Source of the DNA: Nocardia ignorata NBRC 108230
GTDB taxonomy: Bacteria > Actinomycetota > Actinomycetes > Mycobacteriales > Mycobacteriaceae
NCBI RefSeq assembly: GCF_001612905.1
Contig: NZ_BDBI01000026.1
Coordinates: forward strand, 166,638 to 230,637
Reading direction: 5' to 3'
Length of the DNA: 64,000 nucleotides
A program made the position numbers and the translations under genes. Shown here one piece after another: positions 7,335-17,682 of the stretch. Numbering within the stretch: the stretch's first letter is position 1; every line of letters starts with the position of its first letter. The notes under the pieces are model-generated. The model had not been told where the DNA came from, ran no database searches, and was given only the letters and a program-made list of their open reading frames with translations.

Positions 7335-7892
7335 ATGGGGTGGGCCGTGCGATCGGTCGAAGAATTGTGTGCGGCTGTCGAGCAGGGAGCTGTGCCGAAA
7401 TACCTGCTGTTCTGGGGGCATCGGCCGCGCGTGGACGGGACGCTCGGCTCGGGCTGCCTGAGCCAGTGGTGGCCAGCGCCCTTCTCGATCGACGGGGAGC
7501 GGTTCGCCACCGCCGAGCACTACATGATGTGGCGCAAGGCGCTGCTGTTCGGCGATTCCGAGGTGGCCGGGCAAGTACTCGAGGTGGCCCATCCCGCCGA
7601 GGCGAAGAAGATGGGCAGGCTCGTCCGCGGGTTCGACCAATGTATCTGGGAGGAAGCGCGATTCGACATCGTCGTGGCGGGCAGTGTGGCCAAGTTCGGA
7701 TCGGATGCGGGGTTGCGGTCGTATCTGGCGGGCACGGCGGGGCGGGTGCTCGTGGAGGCGAGTCCGATGGACCGGGTGTGGGGGATCGGGCTGTCGGCGA
7801 AGGACGAGCGGGCGGGTGATCCCACGCGATGGCGGGGGCTGAATCTGCTGGGGTTCGCGTTGATGCGGGCGCGCGAGGAACTCGCTGGGTAG
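7335..7892 (+). CDS. NADAR family (DUF1768) N-glycosidase
   Basis: 185 aa. NADAR/YbiA domain: YLLFWGHRP, CLSQWWPAPFSIDGERFATAEHYMMWRKALLFGD, ILEVAHPAEAKKMGR-type segment and the C-terminal NLLGFALMRAREEL. Proteins of this family cleave N-glycosidic bonds of ADP-ribose-type or early riboflavin/tetrapyrrole-pathway intermediates. The catalytic acidic residue in ATAEHYMM and the conserved tryptophans are present, so it looks intact. It stands alone; the ribosome-binding site is weak (AGAG 2 nt before ATG). Confidence 0.85.
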   Translation: MGWAVRSVEELCAAVEQGAVPKYLLFWGHRPRVDGTLGSGCLSQWWPAPFSIDGERFATAEHYMMWRKALLFGDSEVAGQVLEVAHPAEAKKMGRLVRGFDQCIWEEARFDIVVAGSVAKFGSDAGLRSYLAGTAGRVLVEASPMDRVWGIGLSAKDERAGDPTRWRGLNLLGFALMRAREELAG

Positions 7893-7988
7893 AGCTATTC
7901 GGGAAAGGCATTTCTCGGTGGGGCTGTGGGCGTTCATGATTGGGGGTGGTCCCGGTCTGGGACCGAACTTTCGATGGGGAGAATTCTG

Positions 7989-8489
7989 ATGTCTGTTGTG
8001 GGCAAGTACGCCCTCGGTGCGGCCGCCGTATCCGCGGTGGCCGCGTTCACGGTGGTCGCCGCGGGTCCGGCCGCCGCCGGTGCCAGCGGTGTGGCGATCG
8101 CCGAAGCGCCCGGCTACACCGCCGTGTCACGTGATGGCGGTTTCCAGGCCGCCGCCGGTGACCTCTACGGCGCGCTCGCGCTGTCGTCGGACGAGGCCGT
8201 GGTCGCGTCCGCGGTGAACTACGGCAGCTGGGCCGACGCCCAGCACGCCGCGCTCGCGGAATGCGGTGTGTGGGACTGCCAGGTGGTCGTCTCGTTCCGC
8301 AATGCCTGCGGTGCGGTAGCCCAGGGCGCCGACTACCGGTTCGGCTGGTCGTGGGACTACTCGCTGGCCGCCGCCGAGCGTTCGGCGGTGGATGTGCTCG
8401 GTCTGAGCGCCCCGCCGTTCCCCGACCTGGGCTCGGCGTCGCCGCGTCCCGCGCGGGTCATCCTGTCCGCCTGCACGGCGAACGTCTGA
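7989..8489 (+). CDS. Secreted DUF4189 protein, diverged copy 4
   Basis: 166 aa from ATG 7989 with a GGGGAG site 7 nt upstream; an in-frame ATG at 7974 lies before that site and is less likely. Signal peptide about residues 1-35 (GAAAVSAVAAFTVVAAGPAAAGA). After a 25-residue linker comes a DUF4189-like domain with the same four-cysteine spacing (ECGVWDC, RNACGAV, SACTANV) and YGALALSSDEA near its start. It lacks the leader hairpin and signal-peptide sequence shared by copies 1-3, so it is an older paralog. Confidence 0.82.
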   Translation: MSVVGKYALGAAAVSAVAAFTVVAAGPAAAGASGVAIAEAPGYTAVSRDGGFQAAAGDLYGALALSSDEAVVASAVNYGSWADAQHAALAECGVWDCQVVVSFRNACGAVAQGADYRFGWSWDYSLAAAERSAVDVLGLSAPPFPDLGSASPRPARVILSACTANV

Positions 8490-8502
8490 CGCATTCCTCG
8501 AC

Positions 8503-8534
8503 AAGGGGCGCGAACCGAAGGGTTCGCGCCCCTT
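8503..8534. terminator. Terminator between DUF4189 copy 4 and the GNAT gene
   Basis: AAGGGGCGCGAACC (8503-8516), GAAG loop, and GGTTCGCGCCCCTT (8521-8534): perfect 14-bp stem between converging genes. Confidence 0.88.
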
Positions 8535-8535
8535 C

Positions 8536-9069
8536 TCATCGTCGCGGGTGGTCGAGCGACAGACGGCCGCGCCGGACGAGGTCGTGTTTGGCGATCGGCG
8601 GCAGCGGGTCGTCGCCCGGCGTCTCGGGATTGGTGCGAACCAGCAGGGTGACGGTCGCGGCGGGCACGAAGCCGCTGCGCCGCATCAGCGCCGCCGAGGC
8701 ACCGTTGCGCTCCTCCACGTCGGTGACGATGTGCTGGGCACCTCGCGCGAACAACGCCTCCGAACAAACGTCGACCAATCGCCGGGCGATGCCGTGCCCC
8801 TGCATATCCGGCGCCACCGCGATCCACTCGAGGTAGGCCCAGTCGTCACGGTGCTCGAACTCCATGGAACCGAGCACGAAGCCGACCACCCGATCGGAGT
8901 CCAGGGCTACCCAGCAGGCGTTGTCGGGGCTGTCCAGATGCTCGGCGACGGCCGTCAGCGACCAGGACGTATACGGCTTGGTCGTCGTGTCGAAAACCTG
9001 ATGTCCGAGGTCGAGGACCTGACGCAGGTGCCCCAGACCCATCGGTACGACAGCGATCGCTCGGTCCAT
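8536..9069 (-). CDS. GNAT family N-acetyltransferase
   Basis: 177 aa. GNAT fold landmarks: WVALDSDRVVGFVLGS (beta strands 2-3), YLEWIAVAPDMQGHGIARRLVD with the acetyl-CoA-binding Q/RxxGxG/A loop (QGHGIA), and NGASAALMRRSGFVP. The substrate is not predictable. It begins 14 nt after the Ku stop on the same strand, so ku and this gene are probably one transcript; acetylation of a DNA-repair or chromatin protein is possible but unproven. Confidence 0.85.
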   Translation of the reverse strand: MDRAIAVVPMGLGHLRQVLDLGHQVFDTTTKPYTSWSLTAVAEHLDSPDNACWVALDSDRVVGFVLGSMEFEHRDDWAYLEWIAVAPDMQGHGIARRLVDVCSEALFARGAQHIVTDVEERNGASAALMRRSGFVPAATVTLLVRTNPETPGDDPLPPIAKHDLVRRGRLSLDHPRR

Positions 9070-9083
9070 GGGGCCAGTGTGCC

Positions 9084-9992
9084 CTAGGCCCCCTTGCGGG
9101 CGGTGGACTTGCTCGCCGTGGATTTGCTCGCCGTCTTGCGCGGTGCCGCTTTCTTGGCCGCGGCCTTCTTCGCCGGCTTCTTCTTCGGGGCGGCCGACTC
9201 GCCTTCCCGCCGCCCGCTCGCCTCGAGGCTGCGCTGCAAGGCGGCCACCAGATCGACCACCTCGGCATCGGGCTGCTCGGCCGGTTCGGCGGCGGTCGAT
9301 TCGACCTTGCCGGTGCCGCTGGCGATCGCCTCGTCCAGCAATTTCTGCAATTCGATCTGGTATTCGTCGGTGTATTCGCCAGGATCGAAATCACCCGACA
9401 TCGACTCGACCAGCGTTTCGGCCATCTTCAATTCCTGCGGGCGCGGAGTCGGCGCGTCCTCGAGCGAAGGGAAGTCGACCGCGCGTACCTCGTCGGGCCA
9501 CAGCAATGTCTGCAGCACCAGTACGCCCTCACGCACGCGCAGCGCCGCCAACCGGGTCTTCTGCCGCAACGTGAAATGCACGAGTGCCGTTTTGTCGATC
9601 CGTTCGAGTGTCGCGGCAAGCAGCTGATACGCCTTCGGCGTCGCCGAATCGGGTTCCAGGTAGTAACTCTTGTCGAACAGCACGGGGTCGATCTGATCCG
9701 ACGGCACGAATTCCAGCACCGGGATCTCGTGTTTCTCCGCCGCGGGCAATTTGGCGAAGTCCTCGTCGGTGAGCACTACCTGCTCGCCGTCGGGTGACAC
9801 ATACGCCTTGTCGATATCGGAATACTGCACCGATTTGCCGCACACCTGGCAGACCCGGTCGTATTTGATCCGGCCCCCGTCCTTGGCGTGGACCTGATGA
9901 AACCGGATGTCATGGTCCTCGGTCGCGGTATAGACCTTGACCGGGACGTTGACCAGCCCGAAAGCGATCGAGCCCTTCCAGATCGACCTCAT
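9084..9992 (-). CDS. ku: Ku, NHEJ DNA end-binding protein
   Basis: 302 aa from the ATG giving MRSIWKGSIAFGLVNVPVK, the universal start of bacterial Ku; in-frame ATGs 9-12 nt upstream would add MMGS or so. The Ku core (residues 1-250) includes HDIRFHQVHAKDGGRI, CQVCGKSV, VLEFVPSDQIDPVLFDKSYYLEPD and VHFTLRQKTRLAALRVREG. A lysine/alanine/serine tail follows (KKKPAKKAAAKKAAPRK), resembling histone H1, known in other Ku proteins to aid DNA binding. Ku homodimers bind double-strand ends and recruit LigD; no LigD gene is in this window. It is followed by a GNAT gene. Confidence 0.93.
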   Translation of the reverse strand: MRSIWKGSIAFGLVNVPVKVYTATEDHDIRFHQVHAKDGGRIKYDRVCQVCGKSVQYSDIDKAYVSPDGEQVVLTDEDFAKLPAAEKHEIPVLEFVPSDQIDPVLFDKSYYLEPDSATPKAYQLLAATLERIDKTALVHFTLRQKTRLAALRVREGVLVLQTLLWPDEVRAVDFPSLEDAPTPRPQELKMAETLVESMSGDFDPGEYTDEYQIELQKLLDEAIASGTGKVESTAAEPAEQPDAEVVDLVAALQRSLEASGRREGESAAPKKKPAKKAAAKKAAPRKTASKSTASKSTARKGA

Positions 9993-10099
9993 AGACCCCA
10001 TCATGATCGATTCGTGCTCCCGGGGCGAGCGGGCGATGCACAACCGGTGCCCCGTCGTAATGCGCGAGCGCTTGATTCCATGACGGGTCTGGTCAAATT

Positions 10100-11167
10100 G
10101 TGGGCGTGTGCGCTGAGTTGATCGTTTGTGGGTTGGGGCCCGCGGGCAGGGCCGTGGCCCACCGGGCGGCCGTGCGGGGTTTGTCGGTGGTGGCGATCGA
10201 TCCCCGTCCGGAGCGGACGTGGACGGCGACGTACGCGGCGTGGGTGGACGAGGTTCCGGAGTGGGTGGGGGACGAGGTTTTCGCCGGGGACGGAGTGGAA
10301 CCGACGGTGTGGGCCATGGGAAAGCACCGGATCGGGCGGGAGTACCGGGTGTTCGATACGCCGCGGTTGCAGAACGCCCTGGCGGTGGACGGGGTGCGGG
10401 TGATCGCGGACCGGGTCACCCAGGCGGACGCGCGAGCGGGCTCGGTACGGACGGCGGGAGGGCAAGTCTTCCACGGCCGGGTGATCGACGCGCGGGGAGT
10501 CGGGCGCGCGCCGGAGCTGGCCGAGCAGACCGCCTACGGGGTGGTCGTCGAAGCGGACGAGCCCTGCGTGTTCATGGACTGGCGGCTCGACAACGGCGCC
10601 GGACCCGACGAACCCCGGTCGTTTCTCTACACGGTGCCGGTGGCGAAGGGCCGGATGCTGTTCGAGGAGACATGCCTTGCCGGGCGCCCGGCACTGACAC
10701 CCGAGCTGCTGCGCACCCGACTGGAACACCGGCTCCGGCAACGCGGCATCGAACTCGACGGCACGGAATCGGTTGAGCGGGTGCGGTTCCCGGTGGAAGG
10801 CGGCAAGCCCGGCGGCGGCCGGTTCGGAGCCGCGGGCGGCCTGGTCCACCCCGCCACCGGATACAGCGTCGCCGCCTCACTCGCCGCCGCCGACACCGTC
10901 GTCGAGGGCAACCGTTTGTGGACCGCACGCGCACGCGCCGTCGCGGCCCTGCGCCGGGCCGGGCTACGGTCGCTGCTGGCCCTTCCACCCCGCGACGTAC
11001 CGGTCTTCTTCGAGGCGTTCTTCGATCTCCCAGCGGCCGAGCAGCGCTCGTACCTGTCCGGCCACGACGACCTGACCGGCACCCTCGCCGCGATGGCCAC
11101 CCTGTTCGCAGGCCTTCCGCCTCGGGTGCGGCGCACCCTGGCGAGCTCCTCGCTCGGACTCGGTTGA
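10100..11167 (+). CDS. Lycopene cyclase (CrtL type)
   Basis: 355 aa from a GTG start; no clear ribosome-binding site, and a second GTG lies 6 nt on. N-terminal dinucleotide-binding fold (LIVCGLGPAGRAVAHRAAVRG) and the cyclase motifs TWTATYAAWVDEVPEWV, a DWR segment (FMDWRLDN), SFLYTVPVAKGRMLFEETCLAG and FGAAGGLVHPATGYSVAASL. It cyclises lycopene ends to beta-ionone rings, non-redox but FAD dependent. No other carotenoid gene is nearby, so its pathway partners are elsewhere. Divergent from ku. Confidence 0.85.
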   Translation: MGVCAELIVCGLGPAGRAVAHRAAVRGLSVVAIDPRPERTWTATYAAWVDEVPEWVGDEVFAGDGVEPTVWAMGKHRIGREYRVFDTPRLQNALAVDGVRVIADRVTQADARAGSVRTAGGQVFHGRVIDARGVGRAPELAEQTAYGVVVEADEPCVFMDWRLDNGAGPDEPRSFLYTVPVAKGRMLFEETCLAGRPALTPELLRTRLEHRLRQRGIELDGTESVERVRFPVEGGKPGGGRFGAAGGLVHPATGYSVAASLAAADTVVEGNRLWTARARAVAALRRAGLRSLLALPPRDVPVFFEAFFDLPAAEQRSYLSGHDDLTGTLAAMATLFAGLPPRVRRTLASSSLGLG

Positions 11168-11350
11168 GCGACAGCGGTAACGGGGATATCGGAGCGACGG
11201 CGCGAACGTCGCGGGGTTGCTAACATCGCCGGGCGAACGCGCCGACCCGCCAGCAGGATCGGGCCGACGAGGCGGGCCGACCGGGTGACACCGAATACCG
11301 CACGTCGAGATGCGTGCCGCAGTGTTGCTCGACGAGACAGGGGTATACCG

Positions 11351-13708
11351 GTGTTCGAATTCACCAAGCGGCGCGGCCGCTGGGTGCTCGGTGTTTTCGC
11401 GGTGCTCGCGCTGGTGCTCGGAGCACTCGGCGCGACGCTGTTCGACCGGGTGGAGGGCGGCGGCTACACCGACAGCGGCAGCGAGTCCAGCCGGGCGCTC
11501 GACGTGCTGCGCGACGAATTCGGCCAGGGCCCACCGAATCTGGTGCTGCTGGTGGAAACCGAGGACTCGGTCGACGACCCCGAGTCCACCGCCGCCGCGA
11601 CAGCGCTCGTCGCCAACCTGCAGGAACGCGCCGGTATCACCGACGTGTTGTCCTACTGGACGACCCACCAGCCCGCGCTGCGCAGCCTCGACAACAAACA
11701 GGGCCTGATCGTGGCCACGGTCCTCGGCAGCGAACGCGAGATCGACGAACGGGTCGCCGCCGTCGCCGCCGATCTCGCGGGCACCCAGGGCGAACTGCGG
11801 GTCCGCGTGGGCGGTTTCGCGATGCTCATGCACGAGACCGTCGAACAGAGCAAGACCGACATCGTCAAGGGCGAGGCCATCGCGTTCCCGCTCACGCTGC
11901 TGGCGCTGCTGTTCGTGTTCGGTGGGCTGGTCGCGGCGAGCCTGCCGCTGCTGGTCGCCGTGGTCACCGTGCTGATGACGATGGGCACGCTGTGGTTGCT
12001 CGCGGTGTTCACCCCGCTCGCGGTCACCGCCACCAATGTGGCGACCCTGCTCGGGCTCGGCCTGGCCATCGACTACAGCCTGCTGATCGTCAACCGCTAC
12101 CGCGACGAGCTCACCGAGGGCCGCGCCCCGGCCGACGCCGTGCGCGCCACCCTGCGCACGGCGGGCCGCACCGTCGCGTTCTCGGCGCTCACCGTCGCGG
12201 TGGCGCTGGCCGGTCTGGTGTTCTTCCCGCTGCTGGCCATCCGGTCGATGGGGTACGCGGGCGTGATCGTCGCGGGCCTGGCCGCCCTGGTCTCGCTGAC
12301 CGTGCTGCCCGCGATCCTGCTGCTGCTCGGCACCAATATCGACCGTGGTCAGCTCGGTTGGTGGTTCCTGCGTGCGCCACGGCCCGCACCGGGCGAGGGC
12401 GCCTGGCACAAACTGGCCACCGCCGTCATGGGCAAACCGATCCCGATCGGGCTCGCCGTCGCCGCGGTGCTGTTGCTGCTGGGCACCCCGTTCCTCGGGG
12501 TGAAACTCGGCTTCCCGGACGAACGGGTGCTGCCTCCGTCGATGAACTCGCGGCAGGTCGCCGAGATCGTGCAGCGCGACTTCGGCGACAGCGACCAGGA
12601 CACCCTGGTCGCGGTCCTGCCCGACAGTGCCTACAGCGCCGAGGGATTGGACGCCATCGCGCGCACGATGTCGGACCTGGACAATGTGCGCCGCGTCGAC
12701 ACCGCGACCGGCAGCTACGCCCAGGGCGGGCGGCTGGCCGAACCGACCGCGCTCAACGCCCGCTTCCGGGCCGAGCGGGCCGCCTACCTGTCGATCGTCC
12801 CGTCCACGGGTGACAGCCACGAACTCGGCACCCTGGTGGAACAGCTTCGCGCCCAGGAGGTTCCGAGCGAGATCCTGATCGGCGGGGTCGCGGCGGCCAA
12901 TGTCGACTCGGTGAACGCCATCGAAGACGCCCTGCCGTGGGCCCTCGCCTTCGTGGTGATCCTGATGCTGATCGTGCTGTTCCTGCTCACCGGCAGCGTG
13001 GTGCTCCCGGTGCTCGCGGTGATCCTCAGCGCGCTCAGCCTCACCGCGACCTTCGGTGCGCTGGTCTGGATCTTCCAGGACGGGCATCTGTCGGGGGTCC
13101 TCGGCTTCACCGTCACCGGTGACCTCTCGGCCACCGTTCCGGTGATGCTGTTCGCCGCCGCGTTCGGCCTGGCGATGGACTACCAGGTGTTCCTGCTCTC
13201 GCGCATCCGCGAGGAATACGACCGCACCGGCAAGAACGAGGCGGCCGTCGCGCTCGGTCTGGAACGGATCGGGCGCATCGTCACCGCGGCCGCCATCCTG
13301 ATCTCGCTGGTGTTCCTCGGTTTCCTGGCCTCCGACATCACGTTCATGAAGGCGTTCGGCATCGGCTTGCCGCTGGCGGTGATCGTGGACGCCACCCTGG
13401 TTCGCGGGTTCCTGCTGCCCGCCGCGATGAAGGTGCTCGGCGAGGCCAACTGGTACGCACCGGATTTCCTGCGCAGGCTGCACGACCGGTGGGGTCTCGA
13501 CGAGGGTGGCTCGCGCGCGAATCACCCGGTACCGGTGCGTGATCCGCTCGGCGTCACCGGAAAGCCGACCGTCGAGGTGATCGACCCGCTCGCCCGCGCC
13601 GAGGCCGAGCGCGCCGCTGCCAAGGGTGACGACCCGCTCGCGCGCGCCGACGCCGAGCGTGCCGCTGCCAAGGGTGGCGAGGCGCTGGCGGGCGCCCGCG
13701 AGGAATGA
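11351..13708 (+). CDS. MMPL family RND-type transporter
   Basis: 785 aa from the GTG at 11351 (MFEFTKRRGRWVLG), chosen because an AGGGG site lies 8 nt upstream; the frame is open a further 66 nt without protein character. Two repeats of an MMPL unit: TM1, a periplasmic loop, then a block of five helices (around residues 170-350 and 530-720) with GLGLAIDYSLLIVNRYRDEL and FGLAMDYQVFLLSRIREEY, the twin proton-relay segments. It probably exports a lipid or hydrophobic compound. The tail holds two near-identical 16-residue repeats (DPLARAEAERAAAKGD and DPLARADAERAAAKGG). No dedicated biosynthetic neighbour. Confidence 0.88.
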   Translation: MFEFTKRRGRWVLGVFAVLALVLGALGATLFDRVEGGGYTDSGSESSRALDVLRDEFGQGPPNLVLLVETEDSVDDPESTAAATALVANLQERAGITDVLSYWTTHQPALRSLDNKQGLIVATVLGSEREIDERVAAVAADLAGTQGELRVRVGGFAMLMHETVEQSKTDIVKGEAIAFPLTLLALLFVFGGLVAASLPLLVAVVTVLMTMGTLWLLAVFTPLAVTATNVATLLGLGLAIDYSLLIVNRYRDELTEGRAPADAVRATLRTAGRTVAFSALTVAVALAGLVFFPLLAIRSMGYAGVIVAGLAALVSLTVLPAILLLLGTNIDRGQLGWWFLRAPRPAPGEGAWHKLATAVMGKPIPIGLAVAAVLLLLGTPFLGVKLGFPDERVLPPSMNSRQVAEIVQRDFGDSDQDTLVAVLPDSAYSAEGLDAIARTMSDLDNVRRVDTATGSYAQGGRLAEPTALNARFRAERAAYLSIVPSTGDSHELGTLVEQLRAQEVPSEILIGGVAAANVDSVNAIEDALPWALAFVVILMLIVLFLLTGSVVLPVLAVILSALSLTATFGALVWIFQDGHLSGVLGFTVTGDLSATVPVMLFAAAFGLAMDYQVFLLSRIREEYDRTGKNEAAVALGLERIGRIVTAAAILISLVFLGFLASDITFMKAFGIGLPLAVIVDATLVRGFLLPAAMKVLGEANWYAPDFLRRLHDRWGLDEGGSRANHPVPVRDPLGVTGKPTVEVIDPLARAEAERAAAKGDDPLARADAERAAAKGGEALAGAREE

Positions 13709-13711
13709 GCC

Positions 13712-13744
13712 GAACGGGGCGGCCGGGCAACGGCCGCCCCGTTC
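13712..13744. terminator. Bidirectional terminator, MMPL / SDR
   Basis: GAACGGGGCGGCCG (13712-13725) and its complement (13731-13744) around GGCAA, between converging genes 3 and 5 nt away. Confidence 0.88.
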
Positions 13745-13749
13745 CCGTC

Positions 13750-14514
13750 TCAGATTCCGCCGGTGGCCAGCAACCCGCCGTCGACGCGGACACAGTCGCC
13801 GGTGATCCAGGACGCCTCGTCCGACACCAGGAAGGTGATCAGGCGCGCCACGTCCTCTGGGGAGCCCAGGCGCTTCATCGGGTACACGCTCGCCGCCCGT
13901 TCCTCGTCGGCGGAGAACAGGGCGTCGGCGAACTTGGTCTTCACCACACCGGGAGCGACCGCGTTCACCCGGATGTTCGGGCCGAGCTGCCACGCCAGCT
14001 CCTCGGTGAGCCGGATCAGCGCCGCCTTGGAGGCGCCGTAGGCCGAGATCACCCCCGAGGAGCGGATACCGGCCACGCTCGCCACGTTCACCACCGCACC
14101 GCCGTGCTCAGCCATCCACGCCTTGTAGGCCTGCTGGACATAGCCGAGCGCGGCCACGACGTTCACGTCGAAGATCTTGCTCACCGCACCGAGATCGGCG
14201 TCCATCAGCGCACCGAACACCGGGTTGATCCCGGTGTTGTTGATCAGGATGTCGAGCGAACCGAACTCGGTGACCGCCCGGGACACGGCCTCGGCCCGTG
14301 CGTCGGCATCACCGGAGTTGCCCGCGACGGTGCTCACTTGACCCTTGTGCCCGAGGGCGCGCAACTCCTGCGCGGCGGCTTCCAGCGGTTCGGGTTTGCG
14401 AGCGGTGATCAGCACATTCGCGCCCGCACGCAGCAGTTCGGCGGCCGTCGCCAAGCCGATGCCCCGGCTGGCGCCGGTGACGAGAGCGGTACGGCCAACT
14501 AGATCGGTAGTCAT
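13750..14514 (-). CDS. FabG-like short-chain dehydrogenase/reductase
   Basis: 254 aa from the ATG giving MTTDLVGRTALVTG. Classical SDR: TGASRGIG cofactor loop, NNTG (usually NNAG), catalytic S-Y-K in VASVAGIRSSGVISAYGASKAA, and C-terminal VDGGLLATGG. NADP preference is suggested by TARK after strand 2. The substrate cannot be told. It is divergent from the ABC-F gene with 149 nt between starts. Confidence 0.85.
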   Translation of the reverse strand: MTTDLVGRTALVTGASRGIGLATAAELLRAGANVLITARKPEPLEAAAQELRALGHKGQVSTVAGNSGDADARAEAVSRAVTEFGSLDILINNTGINPVFGALMDADLGAVSKIFDVNVVAALGYVQQAYKAWMAEHGGAVVNVASVAGIRSSGVISAYGASKAALIRLTEELAWQLGPNIRVNAVAPGVVKTKFADALFSADEERAASVYPMKRLGSPEDVARLITFLVSDEASWITGDCVRVDGGLLATGGI

Positions 14515-14663
14515 GCGACGAGAGTAACCACGCTCACATCCGTCGGCGCCAGGTTCGAGGCGCCGGCGGCGGGGCGGTAAAATAAGTAGTTCTTGCCGGA
14601 ACCGTCGGTGCACCATGGAGACGGTTCGGCGACCATCTGCTTTCGACATCGAGGAGAAGCTCT

Positions 14664-16295
<1,632 letters not shown>

Positions 16296-16375
16296 GTTGA
16301 GCGGCCTTCGGCCAGGAGATCGGTGTGTCGCGAGGGAACTCGCGGGGTTTTCGTGAGGTTCGTCACTGTTTTCCG

Positions 16376-16404
16376 TTGATCACCGGGTGCGGAGTGTCTA
16401 GCCT
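16376..16404 (+). promoter_or_regulatory. Promoter of the small HTH gene
   Basis: TTGATC, 17-nt spacer, TAGCCT; 32 nt before the ATG, which has a CGGAGGAAG site. Confidence 0.5.
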
Positions 16405-16436
16405 GGAATGAGCTGCTCGGCGACTCGGAGGAAGCC

Positions 16437-16706
16437 ATGAGCGACAGTGCGAGACAGGCCGCTCGATCGGCCAAGGCAACATCGACAGGTAAGACCGCGC
16501 TGGGGAAGGGCACCCGGGTCACGGGCAAGTCCCGTGACAGGCTGCAGTCCCAGCTGAAGAAGCAGTACGAGGCGGGTGCCAGCATCCGCTCCCTGGCCAG
16601 GGCGACCGGCCGCTCGTACGGCTTCATTCACAATGTGCTGGTCGAATCGCATGTCGAGCTGCGCGGCCGCGGCGGTGCCAACCGCCGCAAGAATCCTGCC
16701 GATTGA
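16437..16706 (+). CDS. Small helix-turn-helix protein (Rv1473A-like)
   Basis: 89 aa, basic. After a flexible Ala/Thr/Lys-rich N-terminus of about 35 residues comes a single HTH: LKKQYEAGASIRSLARATGRSYGFIHNVLVES, ending with HVELRGRGGANRRKN. This short one-domain family is widespread in actinobacteria and is probably a DNA-binding (nucleoid-associated or regulatory) protein. Good ribosome-binding site CGGAGGAAG. Its stop codon abuts the stop of the converging ATP-grasp gene with no spacer and no terminator hairpin between them. Confidence 0.82.
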   Translation: MSDSARQAARSAKATSTGKTALGKGTRVTGKSRDRLQSQLKKQYEAGASIRSLARATGRSYGFIHNVLVESHVELRGRGGANRRKNPAD

Positions 16707-17666
16707 TCACCAGCCGGGTACCGCCCCGTCACCCTGCACCAGCAGATTCGCCAGGCTGGTGAACAGGGGCAGTCCCGTCTTGATCTCCAGGTAGGCGAAC
16801 TGGCCCTGCGGATTCACCTCGAGGAAGTAGTACTCGCCGTCGACGCCCAAGCGCAGGTCGACCACGCCGAAACTCAGGCCGAGCGCGCCCATCAGGGTGG
16901 CCAGCGACTTGCTCACCGAAGCGGGCAGCCGGTCGGGGGCGAACGCCACCGAGGTGTCGAGCCGCGAATCGACCCGGCCGACACCCGCCTGTGAATCGAT
17001 GCGCACCGCCCATTCGACGCCGTCGACCCACACCACCCGCAGATCGCAGGTGGCGTCCACATAATCCTGGAAGGTCGTCGGCGTCGAACGGATCGATGTG
17101 AGCCGGCCCAGCTCGGGCCGGGTGATGATGCGTGTCTCGGAGAACTCGCCACGGCTCGTGCCGGTGCGTTTGTAAACCACGGGCACCGACCGGGATTCGA
17201 CGAAACTGCGGGCTTCGTCCGGGTCGTTGGTGACGAGCGTTTCCGGGACGGCGAAACCGGCCCGGTGTGCCGTTTCGAGCTGCACGATCTTGCGGCTCGC
17301 GGTGCGTTCGGCGGCCGGGTCGTTCACCCAGTAGGCCGGGATCGACCACAGCATTCCCTGCAGGAAACCGTCGCATTCGGCTTGGCGGAATTCGTCGTCG
17401 GCGGCGCGCACGCCGTGCGGGACGCGGCACGGGTGCGGCCTGCGCCACCACACCGCGCGTACGTCGTCCAGGCCGTGCACATGCGACAACGCCCGATTGG
17501 TTCCGGCCTTGTCGAGACGGAAACTGCCTGTCTCGGAAGGGAAGTCGCGCAGGTCGAGCCGGATGGGATCGATGCGGTGGTGCTCGCGCAACGTGACGGC
17601 CAGTGCGTCGGCGTGCAGGTCGTCGGTTTCGGAGACGATGAGCACCGCGTCGGTCGCGCGTTCCAT
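16707..17666 (-). CDS. MvdC/MvdD-like ATP-grasp peptide maturase
   Basis: 319 aa, the usual size of this family. Starts at the ATG 16 nt after the preceding gene's stop; the longer frame upstream is antisense-like. Pre-ATP-grasp part: VLIVSETDDLHADALAVTL and VWWRRPHPCRV. ATP-grasp domain: WVNDPAAERTASRKIVQLETAHRAGF, VVYKRTGTSRGEFSE (ATP lysine), TFQDYVDATCDLRVVWV, then the metal/ATP ligands in GVVDLRLGVDGEYYFLEVNPQGQ. Enzymes of this family (microviridin MvdC/D and other graspetide ligases) form ester or amide bonds between side chains of a precursor peptide. The adjacent upstream gene on the same strand is the likely substrate. Confidence 0.88.
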   Translation of the reverse strand: MERATDAVLIVSETDDLHADALAVTLREHHRIDPIRLDLRDFPSETGSFRLDKAGTNRALSHVHGLDDVRAVWWRRPHPCRVPHGVRAADDEFRQAECDGFLQGMLWSIPAYWVNDPAAERTASRKIVQLETAHRAGFAVPETLVTNDPDEARSFVESRSVPVVYKRTGTSRGEFSETRIITRPELGRLTSIRSTPTTFQDYVDATCDLRVVWVDGVEWAVRIDSQAGVGRVDSRLDTSVAFAPDRLPASVSKSLATLMGALGLSFGVVDLRLGVDGEYYFLEVNPQGQFAYLEIKTGLPLFTSLANLLVQGDGAVPGW

Positions 17667-17682
17667 GACTGTGTCGGCCGTT

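Noticed and set aside
10964..13993. Thousand-codon open frame antisense to the MMPL gene
   Set aside because: Same codon-bias shadow effect; composition dominated by Arg, Gly, His, Asp and no recognisable domain.
16704..16709. Overlapping or fused genes at the HTH / ATP-grasp boundary
   Set aside because: The two stop codons simply abut head to head (TGA then TCA); there is no shared reading frame.
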